Positions 1-7,470 of a DNA stretch of 42,344 nucleotides are shown here, one piece after another. Position numbers and translations under genes: made by a program. Under the pieces are notes generated by a model. The model made no database searches. It saw only the letters and a list, made by a program, of their open reading frames with translations, and was not told the origin of the DNA. Position 1 is the stretch's first letter, and each line of letters opens with the position of its first letter. The stretch covers positions 1-42,344 of the forward strand of contig JAQWKF010000003.1 of NCBI GenBank assembly GCA_029247985.1, given 5' to 3'. Source of the DNA: Flavobacteriaceae bacterium (GTDB lineage Bacteria; Bacteroidota; Bacteroidia; Flavobacteriales; Flavobacteriaceae).

Positions 1-225
1 GGATATCTAGATCCGAGGGTGGTCTCTTTTGTCAATGCTAAAAAAGCAATTTATGTATCCCATGGCAAACAAGATATGGTTGTCCCTTATGCATGGGCAG
101 AGCAATCCGTTTCGGTGCTTAAAAAAAATGGATATCAGCCAACATTTCTATCCTATCAACAAGGACATGGAGTAAATCAAGATAATTTGACGAGCCTCAT
201 TCAGTGGCTTCAGAGACAGCTTTAA
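1..225 (+). CDS. Alpha/beta hydrolase, phospholipase/carboxylesterase-like (3' fragment)
   Basis: Only the last ~74 codons are present; the frame is open to the first base of the window, so the gene begins outside. The residues around HGKQDMVVP match the strand and loop carrying the catalytic Asp of serine alpha/beta hydrolases of the phospholipase/carboxylesterase family, and QQGHGV about 35 residues later supplies the catalytic His. The nucleophile serine would lie in the missing part. The protein is probably a small soluble esterase; its substrate cannot be told. Its end overlaps the convergent small membrane-protein gene by 29 bases. Family call is good, exact function unknown. Confidence 0.75.
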   Translation, partial: GYLDPRVVSFVNAKKAIYVSHGKQDMVVPYAWAEQSVSVLKKNGYQPTFLSYQQGHGVNQDNLTSLIQWLQRQL

Positions 226-388
226 CGCTCTGGATAAGTAGAATAGAATCTTGCAGCTTTTTAATCTTTTCAGACTGAGACTCAATTTTTGATTGTGAAA
301 ACGCAAGACGCTTACCATAGTCCGCAATCAAATAAACATTGATAAGGATTGAAAACACCAACAGGTAAAAAAGTATTTTTTGTTTCAT
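197..388 (-). CDS. Small membrane-anchored coiled-coil protein, unknown function
   Basis: This 63-residue protein has a charged start (MKQK), one hydrophobic segment at about residues 5-22 that would act as a membrane anchor, then a Gln/Ser/Lys-rich stretch at residues 28-55 with heptad-like spacing of Ile and Leu. Topology is probably N-in with a short periplasmic coiled coil. The ATG lies two bases after the stop of the MBL-hydrolase gene on the same strand, so the two should be co-transcribed. No Shine-Dalgarno sequence is visible, as is usual here. Its 3' end overlaps the convergent hydrolase by 29 bases. I do not recognise a named family. Confidence 0.6.
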   Translation of the reverse strand: MKQKILFYLLVFSILINVYLIADYGKRLAFSQSKIESQSEKIKKLQDSILLIQSVKAVSEATE

Positions 389-389
389 G

Positions 390-1160
390 CTAGATTGTAA
401 TTGTTAGATTATCGTATGCCAGATGGATATTTGGGGGCAATGAAGCTTGCACTTCATCGTGAAAACCAAGGCGGTGACTGATATGTGTAAAATACGTTCG
501 TTTTGCACCTATTTTTTGTGCAAATGCAATGGCTGCATCTAGATGCAAATGTGATGGATGTGGCTCAATGCGCAATGCATTGACAACAAGCACTTCTATA
601 CCCGCCAGTTTTTCTGCCTCAACGTCGGAGATAGAAAACATATCCGTGATATAGGCAAAGAGGCCAAAGCGGAATCCCAATACCTCCAAACCATAATGTG
701 ACACCACTAAGGGAGTAATGGTCTTAGAAGCCGCAGTAAAGGGTTTAGCTGGGTCAATAATAGTTGTGGTTACAGAGGGGGCTCCTGGATATTTATTTTC
801 ATCACTGAAAATATAATCGAATCTTTTTGCCAAATTTTTTATAACACGTTCAAGACCAAAAACAGCAAGGGCACCAACCTTAAAAGCAAAAGGACGAATG
901 TCATCAAGTCCAGCGGTATGGTCTGCGTGCTCGTGTGTAAATAAGAGTGCGTCAACCTTGGGGCATTTGCTGGAGAGCATTTGCTGTCTAAAGTCCGGAC
1001 CACAATCTACTACAATATCCATTTCGTCCCACTGTAGCCAAATGGAAGATCTCAGACGTTTGTCTTTTGGATTTTTACTCAGACAAACCGGATGTTTACT
1101 TCCAATTATAGGGATGCCTTGAGAAGTACCTGTTCCTAAAAAATAAACTTTTAAAGCCAC
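390..1160 (-). CDS. MBL-fold metallohydrolase, PhnP-like
   Basis: The 256-residue protein is a metallo-beta-lactamase-fold hydrolase. The metal-binding signature THEHADH gives H76, H78, D80 and H81, and the N-terminus has the FLGTGTSQGIP strand-turn typical of the PhnP/tRNase Z-like branch. This branch contains cyclic phosphodiesterases; in Bacteroidetes the gene is not part of a phosphonate cluster, so the substrate is unknown. The start is a GTG at 1158-1160, since no ATG or TTG fits the conserved N-terminus. A TAATTTTG promoter box ends 4 bases before it, which suggests a leaderless mRNA. It precedes the small membrane-protein gene in a two-gene operon. Confidence 0.85.
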   Translation of the reverse strand: MALKVYFLGTGTSQGIPIIGSKHPVCLSKNPKDKRLRSSIWLQWDEMDIVVDCGPDFRQQMLSSKCPKVDALLFTHEHADHTAGLDDIRPFAFKVGALAVFGLERVIKNLAKRFDYIFSDENKYPGAPSVTTTIIDPAKPFTAASKTITPLVVSHYGLEVLGFRFGLFAYITDMFSISDVEAEKLAGIEVLVVNALRIEPHPSHLHLDAAIAFAQKIGAKRTYFTHISHRLGFHDEVQASLPPNIHLAYDNLTITI

Positions 1161-1164
1161 AGCA

Positions 1165-1172
1165 CAAAATTA
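1165..1172 (-). promoter_or_regulatory. -7 promoter box TAATTTTG for the MBL hydrolase
   Basis: On the minus strand the sequence reads TAATTTTG, an exact match to the Bacteroidetes -7 element TAnnTTTG, followed by four bases and then GTG. No clear TTG -33 element is seen 17-23 bases upstream. Confidence 0.5.
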
Positions 1173-1206
1173 CGCTAAAGATGTGCATCCTTGTGGATAA
1201 GTTTCA

Positions 1207-1214
1207 TAATTTTG
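1207..1214 (+). promoter_or_regulatory. -7 promoter box TAATTTTG for the gene at 1229
   Basis: This exact TAnnTTTG match lies 14 bases upstream of the ATG at 1229. It sits inside the longer reading frame that could begin at 1181, which argues for the downstream ATG as the true start. Confidence 0.45.
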
Positions 1215-1228
1215 AAAAAACCTTTTTC

Positions 1229-2665
1229 ATGGCTATCCAACTTGCGGGAGATCATCCATTTGAAAACACCCCTTCACTAGAGGCAAAAGCACTTCGCATC
1301 AATCTTAATGATAATATTTACGGCACCTTTGCCGAAATAGGTGCTGGTCAAGAAGTGGCACGTCATTTTTTTAGATGCGGTGGTGCATCTGGTACTATTG
1401 CAAAAACCATGAGTGCCTATGACAAAGATTTTAGCGATGCTATTTACGGCAGAGAAAACGATGGTAGGTATGTGTCCGAATCTCGTTTAAACAAAATGCT
1501 GGATTGGGAAATCAGCCTACTTGAAAAGCGAATTGATAGATCCAAAAACAAAGAAAAGTTCTTTTTTGCTTTTGCCAATACCGTTACCACGATCGATTTT
1601 GCCAAAAAATTTAAAGGACATGGCTGGATGGGCATCCGTTTTCAAACCAAACCAGATGAGCCGTATTCCATGATTACGACTCACGTGCGATTTAGAGAAA
1701 ACGACACCAAGCAACAACAGCTTACCCTTGGCGTAATTGGTGTAAATCTAATTTACGGCGCCTTCTATCAAAACGATAGACCAAAAAAGATGCTTCAATA
1801 TCTCTACGACCATATAGATCGTGATGCGATAGAAATTGATACGATCAATTTTACAGGGCCTCTTTTTGAGGGTATTGACAACAGAGTGTTGAGTTTGGAA
1901 CTCGTCCGACTTGGTATGACAGATGCCGTCATGTTTGGTCCAGATGGGAACAACCTGCTTCCAGCGAGAGAACTTTACAAGAAAAACATCATTGCCATGA
2001 GAGGTAGTTTCCGTCCTGTTACTAAGGTCAATGTGGATATGTATCGAAAATCACTAAGCATATTTGAGAAAGAACCCAATTCTGATCCAGACAATTCACT
2101 GGTTATTTTTGAAATTACATTATCAAACCTCATGACTACAGGTGCTATTGATGAAGAGGACTTTATGGATCGTGCCAAGCTGCTGTGTTCTTTAGGACAA
2201 ACGGTAATGATATCAAACTTTAAAGAATACTATAAGCTCGCCGAGTATTTCTCGGAATACACCAAGAAGAAAATTCGTCTTACCATGGGGGTTAACAACC
2301 TTGTCGAGATCTTTAATGAAAAGTATTACCGTAATTTAAGTGGTGGTATTCTAGAAGCTTTTGGCAAACTGTTTTTCAAAAACCTCAAAGTATATCTGTA
2401 CCCCATAATTGATCCAAAAACTGGTAATATAGTTGACAGCAACTCGCTAAGGGTAAACCCAAGATTAAAAGAGCTTTACAACTTCTTTAAGTACAACGAC
2501 AAAGTGGTAGACATATTAGACTACAACACCGAAGACATGAAGATATTTTCAAGAGATATTCTTGAACAAATCAAAAAAGGTGAAAAAGGATGGGAAGACA
2601 AACTTCCAGAAGGTGTTTCCAAGCTTATCAAAAACAAAAAACTATTTGGCTTTAAAAGCCAGTAG
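1229..2665 (+). CDS. Conserved protein of unknown function (FAEIGAGQEVAR family)
   Basis: The product is a soluble protein of 478 residues from the chosen start, with no signal peptide or membrane segment. I recognise the N-terminal blocks FAEIGAGQEVAR and TIAKTMSAYD as hallmarks of a protein family found in several bacterial phyla. Database names for it (for example nicotinate-nucleotide adenylyltransferase or TonB-dependent receptor) look unreliable to me, because no matching nucleotide-binding motif or barrel is visible. The start at 1229 (MAIQLAGDHPF) is preferred over 1181, because the conserved part begins there and a promoter box lies between the two. It ends 3 bases before the convergent bcp gene. 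No function is assigned. Confidence 0.8.
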   Translation: MAIQLAGDHPFENTPSLEAKALRINLNDNIYGTFAEIGAGQEVARHFFRCGGASGTIAKTMSAYDKDFSDAIYGRENDGRYVSESRLNKMLDWEISLLEKRIDRSKNKEKFFFAFANTVTTIDFAKKFKGHGWMGIRFQTKPDEPYSMITTHVRFRENDTKQQQLTLGVIGVNLIYGAFYQNDRPKKMLQYLYDHIDRDAIEIDTINFTGPLFEGIDNRVLSLELVRLGMTDAVMFGPDGNNLLPARELYKKNIIAMRGSFRPVTKVNVDMYRKSLSIFEKEPNSDPDNSLVIFEITLSNLMTTGAIDEEDFMDRAKLLCSLGQTVMISNFKEYYKLAEYFSEYTKKKIRLTMGVNNLVEIFNEKYYRNLSGGILEAFGKLFFKNLKVYLYPIIDPKTGNIVDSNSLRVNPRLKELYNFFKYNDKVVDILDYNTEDMKIFSRDILEQIKKGEKGWEDKLPEGVSKLIKNKKLFGFKSQ

Positions 2666-2668
2666 CCT

Positions 2669-3118
2669 TTATCCTTCCATAATTTGAGCAGCGTGGTCTT
2701 TGGTTTTAACCTTGTTGATTACCCGCGCTATAACTCCAGACTCATCAATTACAAAAGTTGTTCTGATGATTCCTTCGTATTCTTTCCCTTGAAACTTTTT
2801 GGGTCCCCAAACGCCAAAGGCCTTTATGGCGCTGAGGTCTTCATCGGCCAATAATGGATATGGAAATGAAAATTTGGCAGCAAAACTCGCTTGTTTCTTG
2901 ACGCTATCGGCACTTACACCAAGCAACTCATATCCTTTGGCTTGAAGAGCGGCATAGTTATCGCTTAAATTACAGGCTTCTGCCGTACAACCAGGCGTAT
3001 TGGCACGTGGATAAAAGAACACAATAAGCTTTTTTCCAGCGTAGTCTTCATGTGATATGGGTTCTCCCAAATGATTTAAACCTGAAAAAGCAGGTAGTTG
3101 ATCCCCTTCTTGTAGCAT
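2669..3118 (-). CDS. bcp: Thioredoxin-dependent thiol peroxidase (BCP/PrxQ-type peroxiredoxin)
   Basis: This 149-residue cytoplasmic peroxiredoxin reduces hydrogen peroxide and organic hydroperoxides with electrons from thioredoxin. The active-site segment FYPRANTPGCTAEAC holds the peroxidatic C44 and, five residues later, C49, the resolving-cysteine position of the E. coli BCP type. Length is normal for the family. The start ATG fits the usual short N-terminus before the first strand. It runs towards the unknown gene ending at 2665 and away from nth at 3151, leaving a short AT-rich divergent promoter region. Only a near-match box (TATTTTTA) is seen there. Confidence 0.93.
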   Translation of the reverse strand: MLQEGDQLPAFSGLNHLGEPISHEDYAGKKLIVFFYPRANTPGCTAEACNLSDNYAALQAKGYELLGVSADSVKKQASFAAKFSFPYPLLADEDLSAIKAFGVWGPKKFQGKEYEGIIRTTFVIDESGVIARVINKVKTKDHAAQIMEG

Positions 3119-3150
3119 TTTGTTTATTTTTAGATGTTAAAAATACAAAA

Positions 3151-3798
3151 ATGAATAAAGCCGATAAGGTATCTTTTGCAATTAAAACCTTAGCAGAACG
3201 CTATCCTACCATTCCAATTCCGTTAGATCACAAAGATCCTTATACTTTATTGATTGCTGTACTCCTATCGGCGCAAAGTACAGATGTACGCGTAAATCAA
3301 ATTACACCAAAGCTTTTTGCCAAGGCCGACAACCCTACTGATATGGTTAAAATGAGTGTTGAACAAATCAGAGAAATTATAAAACCTGTGGGCTTATCTC
3401 CTATGAAGTCAAAAGGTATTTATGGCTTGTCGCACATTCTTTTAGAAAAACACAACGGAAAAGTGCCACAAAGTTTTGAGGCGTTAGAAGCCTTGCCAGC
3501 AGTGGGACATAAAACTGCTAGTGTAGTTATGGCTCAGGCCTTTGGCGTGCCTGCATTTCCAGTAGATACGCATATACACCGCTTAATGTACCGTTGGGGA
3601 TTGTCAAGCGGAAAAAATGTGGTGCAAACAGAACGAGACGCCAAACGCTTATTTCCAAAAGAAAAATGGAACGATTTACATCTTCAAATCATATGGTACG
3701 GACGTGAGTATTGCCCAGCAAGAGGGTGGGACTTATCAAAAGACATTATTACCAAAACCATTGGCAGAAAAAGCATACTTAAAAAATTCAATTGCTAA
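3151..3798 (+). CDS. nth: Endonuclease III (DNA glycosylase/AP lyase) without Fe-S cluster ligands
   Basis: The 215-residue protein is a HhH-GPD base-excision repair enzyme that removes oxidised pyrimidines and cleaves at abasic sites. The helix-hairpin-helix is LPAVGHKTA with catalytic Lys at K121, and the catalytic Asp is D139 in PVDTH, matching K120/D138 of E. coli Nth. The C-terminal Cys-x6-Cys-x2-Cys-x5-Cys iron-sulfur loop is absent: after WYGREYCPARGW the chain runs on with only C188 and the terminal C215. The family is known to include members that lost the cluster. The ATG at 3151 is chosen because the longer frame would run through the start of divergent bcp. The stop shares CTAA with a convergent small ORF. 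Confidence 0.9.
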   Translation: MNKADKVSFAIKTLAERYPTIPIPLDHKDPYTLLIAVLLSAQSTDVRVNQITPKLFAKADNPTDMVKMSVEQIREIIKPVGLSPMKSKGIYGLSHILLEKHNGKVPQSFEALEALPAVGHKTASVVMAQAFGVPAFPVDTHIHRLMYRWGLSSGKNVVQTERDAKRLFPKEKWNDLHLQIIWYGREYCPARGWDLSKDIITKTIGRKSILKKFNC

Positions 3799-3935
3799 TT
3801 GGCAATGGTATCTACATGACCATTAGCTATTTTCAAAGGTTGGTAGGCGGCAGCATACTGAAGAATCAGTGCTACAGAATTGGCACTTGGTTTTGGTTTT
3901 GATTGTTGTGTAGGTAGCGTGTAAAATTTATCCAT
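3795..3935 (-). CDS. 46-residue small protein downstream of the ECF sigma factor
   Basis: An ORF of 46 codons plus TAG runs ATG (3933-3935) to 3795 on the minus strand, 35 bases after the stop of the ECF sigma gene. The product begins MDKFYTLPTQQSKPKPS, has a helical hydrophobic middle (ALILQYAAAY) and no membrane segment. Its stop overlaps the nth stop as CTAA, the same four-base convergent overlap seen at other confirmed gene ends here, and it fills what would otherwise be an unusually long gap. I believe short proteins with a Lys-Pro-Ser then Leu-x-Tyr pattern occur after sigma genes in related flavobacteria, but cannot verify this. It may be a regulator of the sigma factor; that is inference. 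Confidence 0.55.
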   Translation of the reverse strand: MDKFYTLPTQQSKPKPSANSVALILQYAAAYQPLKIANGHVDTIAN

Positions 3936-3970
3936 ATAATGTTTAATTGGATAACGATACGCTATTGATT

Positions 3971-4552
3971 TTATTGTGTCATGGTCAAATTTCGCTCGTC
4001 TATCAATTTCCGTAAATTGATAAGCCCATAACGCATCCTGCCCAACGAGGTATTAATGCTTACATCGGTTCTTTCAGCAATTTCTTTAAAACTCATATCT
4101 TGAAACAAGCGCATTTTAAGCACCTCATATTGATTTTTTGGAAGCTCAAGCATCAGCGCGTTTATATCAGTTTTAATCTGACTATCAATAATCATGTCTT
4201 CAATATTTTTTGTAGGCTCTGACAAACGATAAAACACATCTTGTTCACGATCATAGGTATCGTACACCGGCATGCGCTGTTGCCTTCTAAAATGATCAAT
4301 TATTAGGTTATGTGCAATTCGCATAACCCAAGAAACGAATCGTCCCTTTTCGTTATATGCTCCTTTTTTTAGGGTTTGAATTACTTTAATGAAGGTATCT
4401 TGAAAAATATCATCAGCAATATCCCTATCTTTTATTTTGGAATAAATAAAGCTGTAAATGCGTTGTTTGTACTTATTCAAAAGAATCTCGAAAGATTCGT
4501 TATCTCCTTTTAAATATTGTTGAATAAGAATATTGTCGGGTAGTATAGACAT
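3971..4552 (-). CDS. RNA polymerase sigma factor, ECF subfamily
   Basis: The 193-residue protein has the two-domain layout of group 4 (ECF) sigma factors. Region 2 (about residues 20-95) includes the DDIFQDTFIKV helix and the RFVSWVMRIAHNLIIDHFR block that binds the -10 element and core polymerase. Region 4 (about 130-190) has the helix-turn-helix MSFKEIAERTDVSINTS. Length is typical. No anti-sigma membrane protein follows; the only downstream partner is the 46-residue ORF. The transcript runs away from uvrA, leaving a 161-base divergent region with an operator-like palindrome. The regulon is unknown. Confidence 0.92.
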   Translation of the reverse strand: MSILPDNILIQQYLKGDNESFEILLNKYKQRIYSFIYSKIKDRDIADDIFQDTFIKVIQTLKKGAYNEKGRFVSWVMRIAHNLIIDHFRRQQRMPVYDTYDREQDVFYRLSEPTKNIEDMIIDSQIKTDINALMLELPKNQYEVLKMRLFQDMSFKEIAERTDVSINTSLGRMRYGLINLRKLIDERNLTMTQ

Positions 4553-4637
4553 AGATTACTCTGTTTAAAAAAATAAATTTAGTTGAGTATATGTCTTTCT
4601 TATAAGCAAATGTTATGCCGCTAATATAAAAATTATA

Positions 4638-4652
4638 TTTTACAGTGTAAAA
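4638..4652. promoter_or_regulatory. Operator-like 15-bp palindrome between sigma factor and uvrA
   Basis: The sequence TTTTACAGTGTAAAA is a perfect 7+1+7 inverted repeat. It lies 62 bases before the uvrA start and 86 bases from the sigma-factor start. The TACA/TGTA half-sites resemble those bound by winged-helix repressors of the BlaI/CopY type, among others. AT-rich DNA makes short palindromes common, but a perfect 15-mer in a divergent promoter region deserves a test. Confidence 0.35.
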
Positions 4653-4713
4653 AACATCGATTGGTTTTTAATTCGTTTGCTATTTGATATATTTATAGCT
4701 TGTTTAAAAAGCA

Positions 4714-7470
4714 TTGAAAAAGGAAGCAAGTATCGATATTATTGGGGCACAAATGCACAACCTCAAAAACGTGGATGTGCAAATCCCAAGACACAAACTT
4801 GTAGTTATAACAGGCTTGTCGGGTTCAGGAAAATCTAGCCTTGCATTTGATACGTTATACGCTGAAGGGCAGCGTCGATATGTGGAAAGCTTATCTTCTT
4901 ATGCAAGACAATTTTTAGGTCGCTTAAACAAGCCTAAAGTTGAAAAAATCAAAGGAATTGCGCCTGCAATTGCCATTGAGCAAAAAGTCATCAGCAACAA
5001 TCCGCGTTCTACCGTAGGCACCGTCACAGAGATTTACGATTACCTCAAATTGTTGTTTGCCAGAATTGGCGTAACCTACTCCCCTGTATCTAGTAAAGTC
5101 GTCAAGAAAAACGATGTAAAAGACGTAGTTGAGTATATTAAAAAATTTGAGCAGGGAACAAAGCTATTAGTCCTTGCCCCAATTGTTATAAGCAAGAACC
5201 GAACGCTTGAGGGTATGCTAGATGTATACAAACAACAGGGGTATGCCCGTTTGCTAGTCAATGATACTGTAGTCCGAATAGATGATTTTAAGCCATCGAA
5301 GTCTGATAAAATTAAGTTAGTGGTTGATCGTGTGGTTGTAAAGCATGAGGACGATGCTTTTAACAGGATAGCTGAATCCATTGAAACAGCGTTTCACGAA
5401 GGTGATGGCACCGTTGTTGTTCATAGTTTAGCCAACAATAAGAATCAAGCCTTTTCAAATCGCTTTGCCTTAGACGGTATTACGTTTACACTGCCCAACG
5501 AGCATATGTTCAGCTTCAATAATCCGCTTGGTGCGTGTACGGCATGTGATGGTTATGGCGATTTAATTGGCATTGACGAGCAGTTGGTCATACCCAATAC
5601 CAGCCTTTCTGTATTTGAAGGAGCAGTTGCCCCCTGGAAAGGAGAGCGATTACAGCGCTTAAAAAACGATTTTATTGATGCTGCCTATCAATACGAATTT
5701 CCTGTACACAAGCCCTATTTTGAGCTCAGCAGCGACCAAAAAAACCTTTTATGGGAAGGCGCTAAAGGCATTAAGGGCATCAATCACTTTTTTGCTAAGC
5801 TAGAAGCCAAAAACTATAAAATTCAAAATAGGGTAATGCTTTCGAGATACAGAGGTAGAACAAAATGTGGAGCTTGTCAAGGAAAACGATTGAACGAGAA
5901 AGCTTCATACGTTCGTGTTGATGAGCACACCATGAGTGATTTAGTTGATATGCCTATCACCCAACTTGCAGAGGAGATAGCAAACCTAAATTTAAACAAA
6001 CACCAACAACATATTTCCAGAAGATTATTGGTTGAAATAAAGGATCGCCTTGAGTTTCTACAACAGGTAGGACTTGGGTATCTAACCCTTAACCGTCGTG
6101 CCAGTACGTTGTCGGGAGGAGAATCGCAACGCATAAACCTTGCCACTTCATTGGGCAGCAGCTTGGTTGGTTCGCTATATATTCTTGATGAGCCAAGTAT
6201 TGGGTTACACCCGAAAGACACCAAAAGACTCATTAAGGTTCTGCACGGACTTCGTAATTTGGGAAATACTGTAATTGTAGTAGAACATGACGAAGATATC
6301 ATGCGCGCTTCTGATGAAATTATTGATTTAGGTCCTGATGCGGGAGTTTTTGGCGGAGAGGTGGTCGCGCAAGGCAGCTTTAAGGAATTGTTAAAAGCAG
6401 AAACTTGGACAGGAAAATACCTCTCCAAGCGAGCACAAATTGAAATCCCTAAAAAGAGGATTGCACCCAAAAAATTCCTCCATATAAAGGGTGCCCGTGA
6501 ACACAACTTGAAGAATATAGACGTTTCTTTTCCGCTACAAATGCTGACGCTAGTCACTGGGGTCTCTGGGAGTGGGAAAAGTACCTTAGTTAAAGATATA
6601 CTGCTGCCAGCTGTAAGAAAAGCCAAAGATATTTATGGCGATAAGCTTGGTGAGTTTAGTAGCTTGATCGGAGACTTGGATGCTTTTCAAGAAATTCAAT
6701 ATATAAGCCAAAAACCTATCGGATTGTCGTCACGCTCTAACCCAGTGACTTATATCAAAGCATACGACGAAATAAGAAAGTTATTTGCAAGCCAGGCGCT
6801 CTCAAAACAAAGAGGCTATCTAACCAAACACTATTCCTTTAACGTTGATGGTGGCCGTTGCCCCAATTGTAAAGGCGAAGGAACAGTGAAAATTGAAATG
6901 CAATTTATGGCTGACGTTGATCTTATTTGCGATGAATGCGCTGGAAAACGTTTTCAAAAGGAACTCCTCGAAGTTAATTTTGAAGGTAAGAATATTCACG
7001 ACGTGTTGACTATGAGTATAGATGAAGCGATAGCTTTCTTTGAACAGCACAAACAAAACAAAATAAGTGATCGCCTTCAACCTCTTCAAGATGTGGGCAT
7101 GGGCTATGTGTCTTTAGGACAATCCTCCTCTACCCTTTCAGGCGGAGAGGCACAGCGTATCAAACTGGCTACTTTTTTATTAAAGGGAGCACAAAAAACA
7201 AAAACCCTTTTCCTCTTTGACGAACCTACTACTGGACTCCATATGCATGACATCAAAAAGCTTGTTGGTTCCTTTCGTGCACTTATTGAACGTGGTCATT
7301 CCTTAATTGTGATTGAACATAACGTAAGTCTTATTGAACAAGCAGATCATATTATTGATTTGGGTCCCGAAGGTGGGATTCGTGGAGGTCATTTGTTGGC
7401 AACTGGAACACCAGAAGAAATCAACGCAAATAAAAAATCAAGCTTATACAAGCATTTACTTAGCGATTAG
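4714..7470 (+). CDS. uvrA: Excinuclease ABC subunit A
   Basis: The 918-residue protein is the damage-recognition ATPase of nucleotide excision repair, acting with UvrB on DNA. Two ABC modules are present: Walker A GLSGSGKSS near residue 34 and GVSGSGKST near 615; signatures LSGGESQRI and LSGGEAQRI; Walker B LYILDEPS and LFLFDEPT. The C-terminal zinc module CPNCKGEG...CDECAGK is complete. The N-terminal zinc module keeps only C275 and C278; the first CxxC is replaced by an LDG turn near residue 252. I recall this as a trait of a Bacteroidetes UvrA clade. Start is TTG at 4714: an in-frame TAA lies 7 bases upstream, and the first ATG would remove the first strand. The end overlaps the convergent flippase by 11 bases. 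Confidence 0.96.
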   Translation: MKKEASIDIIGAQMHNLKNVDVQIPRHKLVVITGLSGSGKSSLAFDTLYAEGQRRYVESLSSYARQFLGRLNKPKVEKIKGIAPAIAIEQKVISNNPRSTVGTVTEIYDYLKLLFARIGVTYSPVSSKVVKKNDVKDVVEYIKKFEQGTKLLVLAPIVISKNRTLEGMLDVYKQQGYARLLVNDTVVRIDDFKPSKSDKIKLVVDRVVVKHEDDAFNRIAESIETAFHEGDGTVVVHSLANNKNQAFSNRFALDGITFTLPNEHMFSFNNPLGACTACDGYGDLIGIDEQLVIPNTSLSVFEGAVAPWKGERLQRLKNDFIDAAYQYEFPVHKPYFELSSDQKNLLWEGAKGIKGINHFFAKLEAKNYKIQNRVMLSRYRGRTKCGACQGKRLNEKASYVRVDEHTMSDLVDMPITQLAEEIANLNLNKHQQHISRRLLVEIKDRLEFLQQVGLGYLTLNRRASTLSGGESQRINLATSLGSSLVGSLYILDEPSIGLHPKDTKRLIKVLHGLRNLGNTVIVVEHDEDIMRASDEIIDLGPDAGVFGGEVVAQGSFKELLKAETWTGKYLSKRAQIEIPKKRIAPKKFLHIKGAREHNLKNIDVSFPLQMLTLVTGVSGSGKSTLVKDILLPAVRKAKDIYGDKLGEFSSLIGDLDAFQEIQYISQKPIGLSSRSNPVTYIKAYDEIRKLFASQALSKQRGYLTKHYSFNVDGGRCPNCKGEGTVKIEMQFMADVDLICDECAGKRFQKELLEVNFEGKNIHDVLTMSIDEAIAFFEQHKQNKISDRLQPLQDVGMGYVSLGQSSSTLSGGEAQRIKLATFLLKGAQKTKTLFLFDEPTTGLHMHDIKKLVGSFRALIERGHSLIVIEHNVSLIEQADHIIDLGPEGGIRGGHLLATGTPEEINANKKSSLYKHLLSD

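Noticed and set aside
3795..3810. ATTGC/GCAAT inverted repeat at the nth end as a terminator.
   Set aside because: A 5-bp AT-rich stem with no T run is too weak.
3617..3826. A second frame over the nth 3' end, suggesting a frameshift that hid an iron-sulfur loop.
   Set aside because: Its translation has no Cys-x6-Cys-x2-Cys-x5-Cys pattern, and the nth frame continues with a sensible conserved-looking C-terminus.
5877..6626. A 249-codon minus-strand frame inside uvrA.
   Set aside because: Serine/arginine-rich shadow of a highly conserved gene; no promoter or conserved motif.
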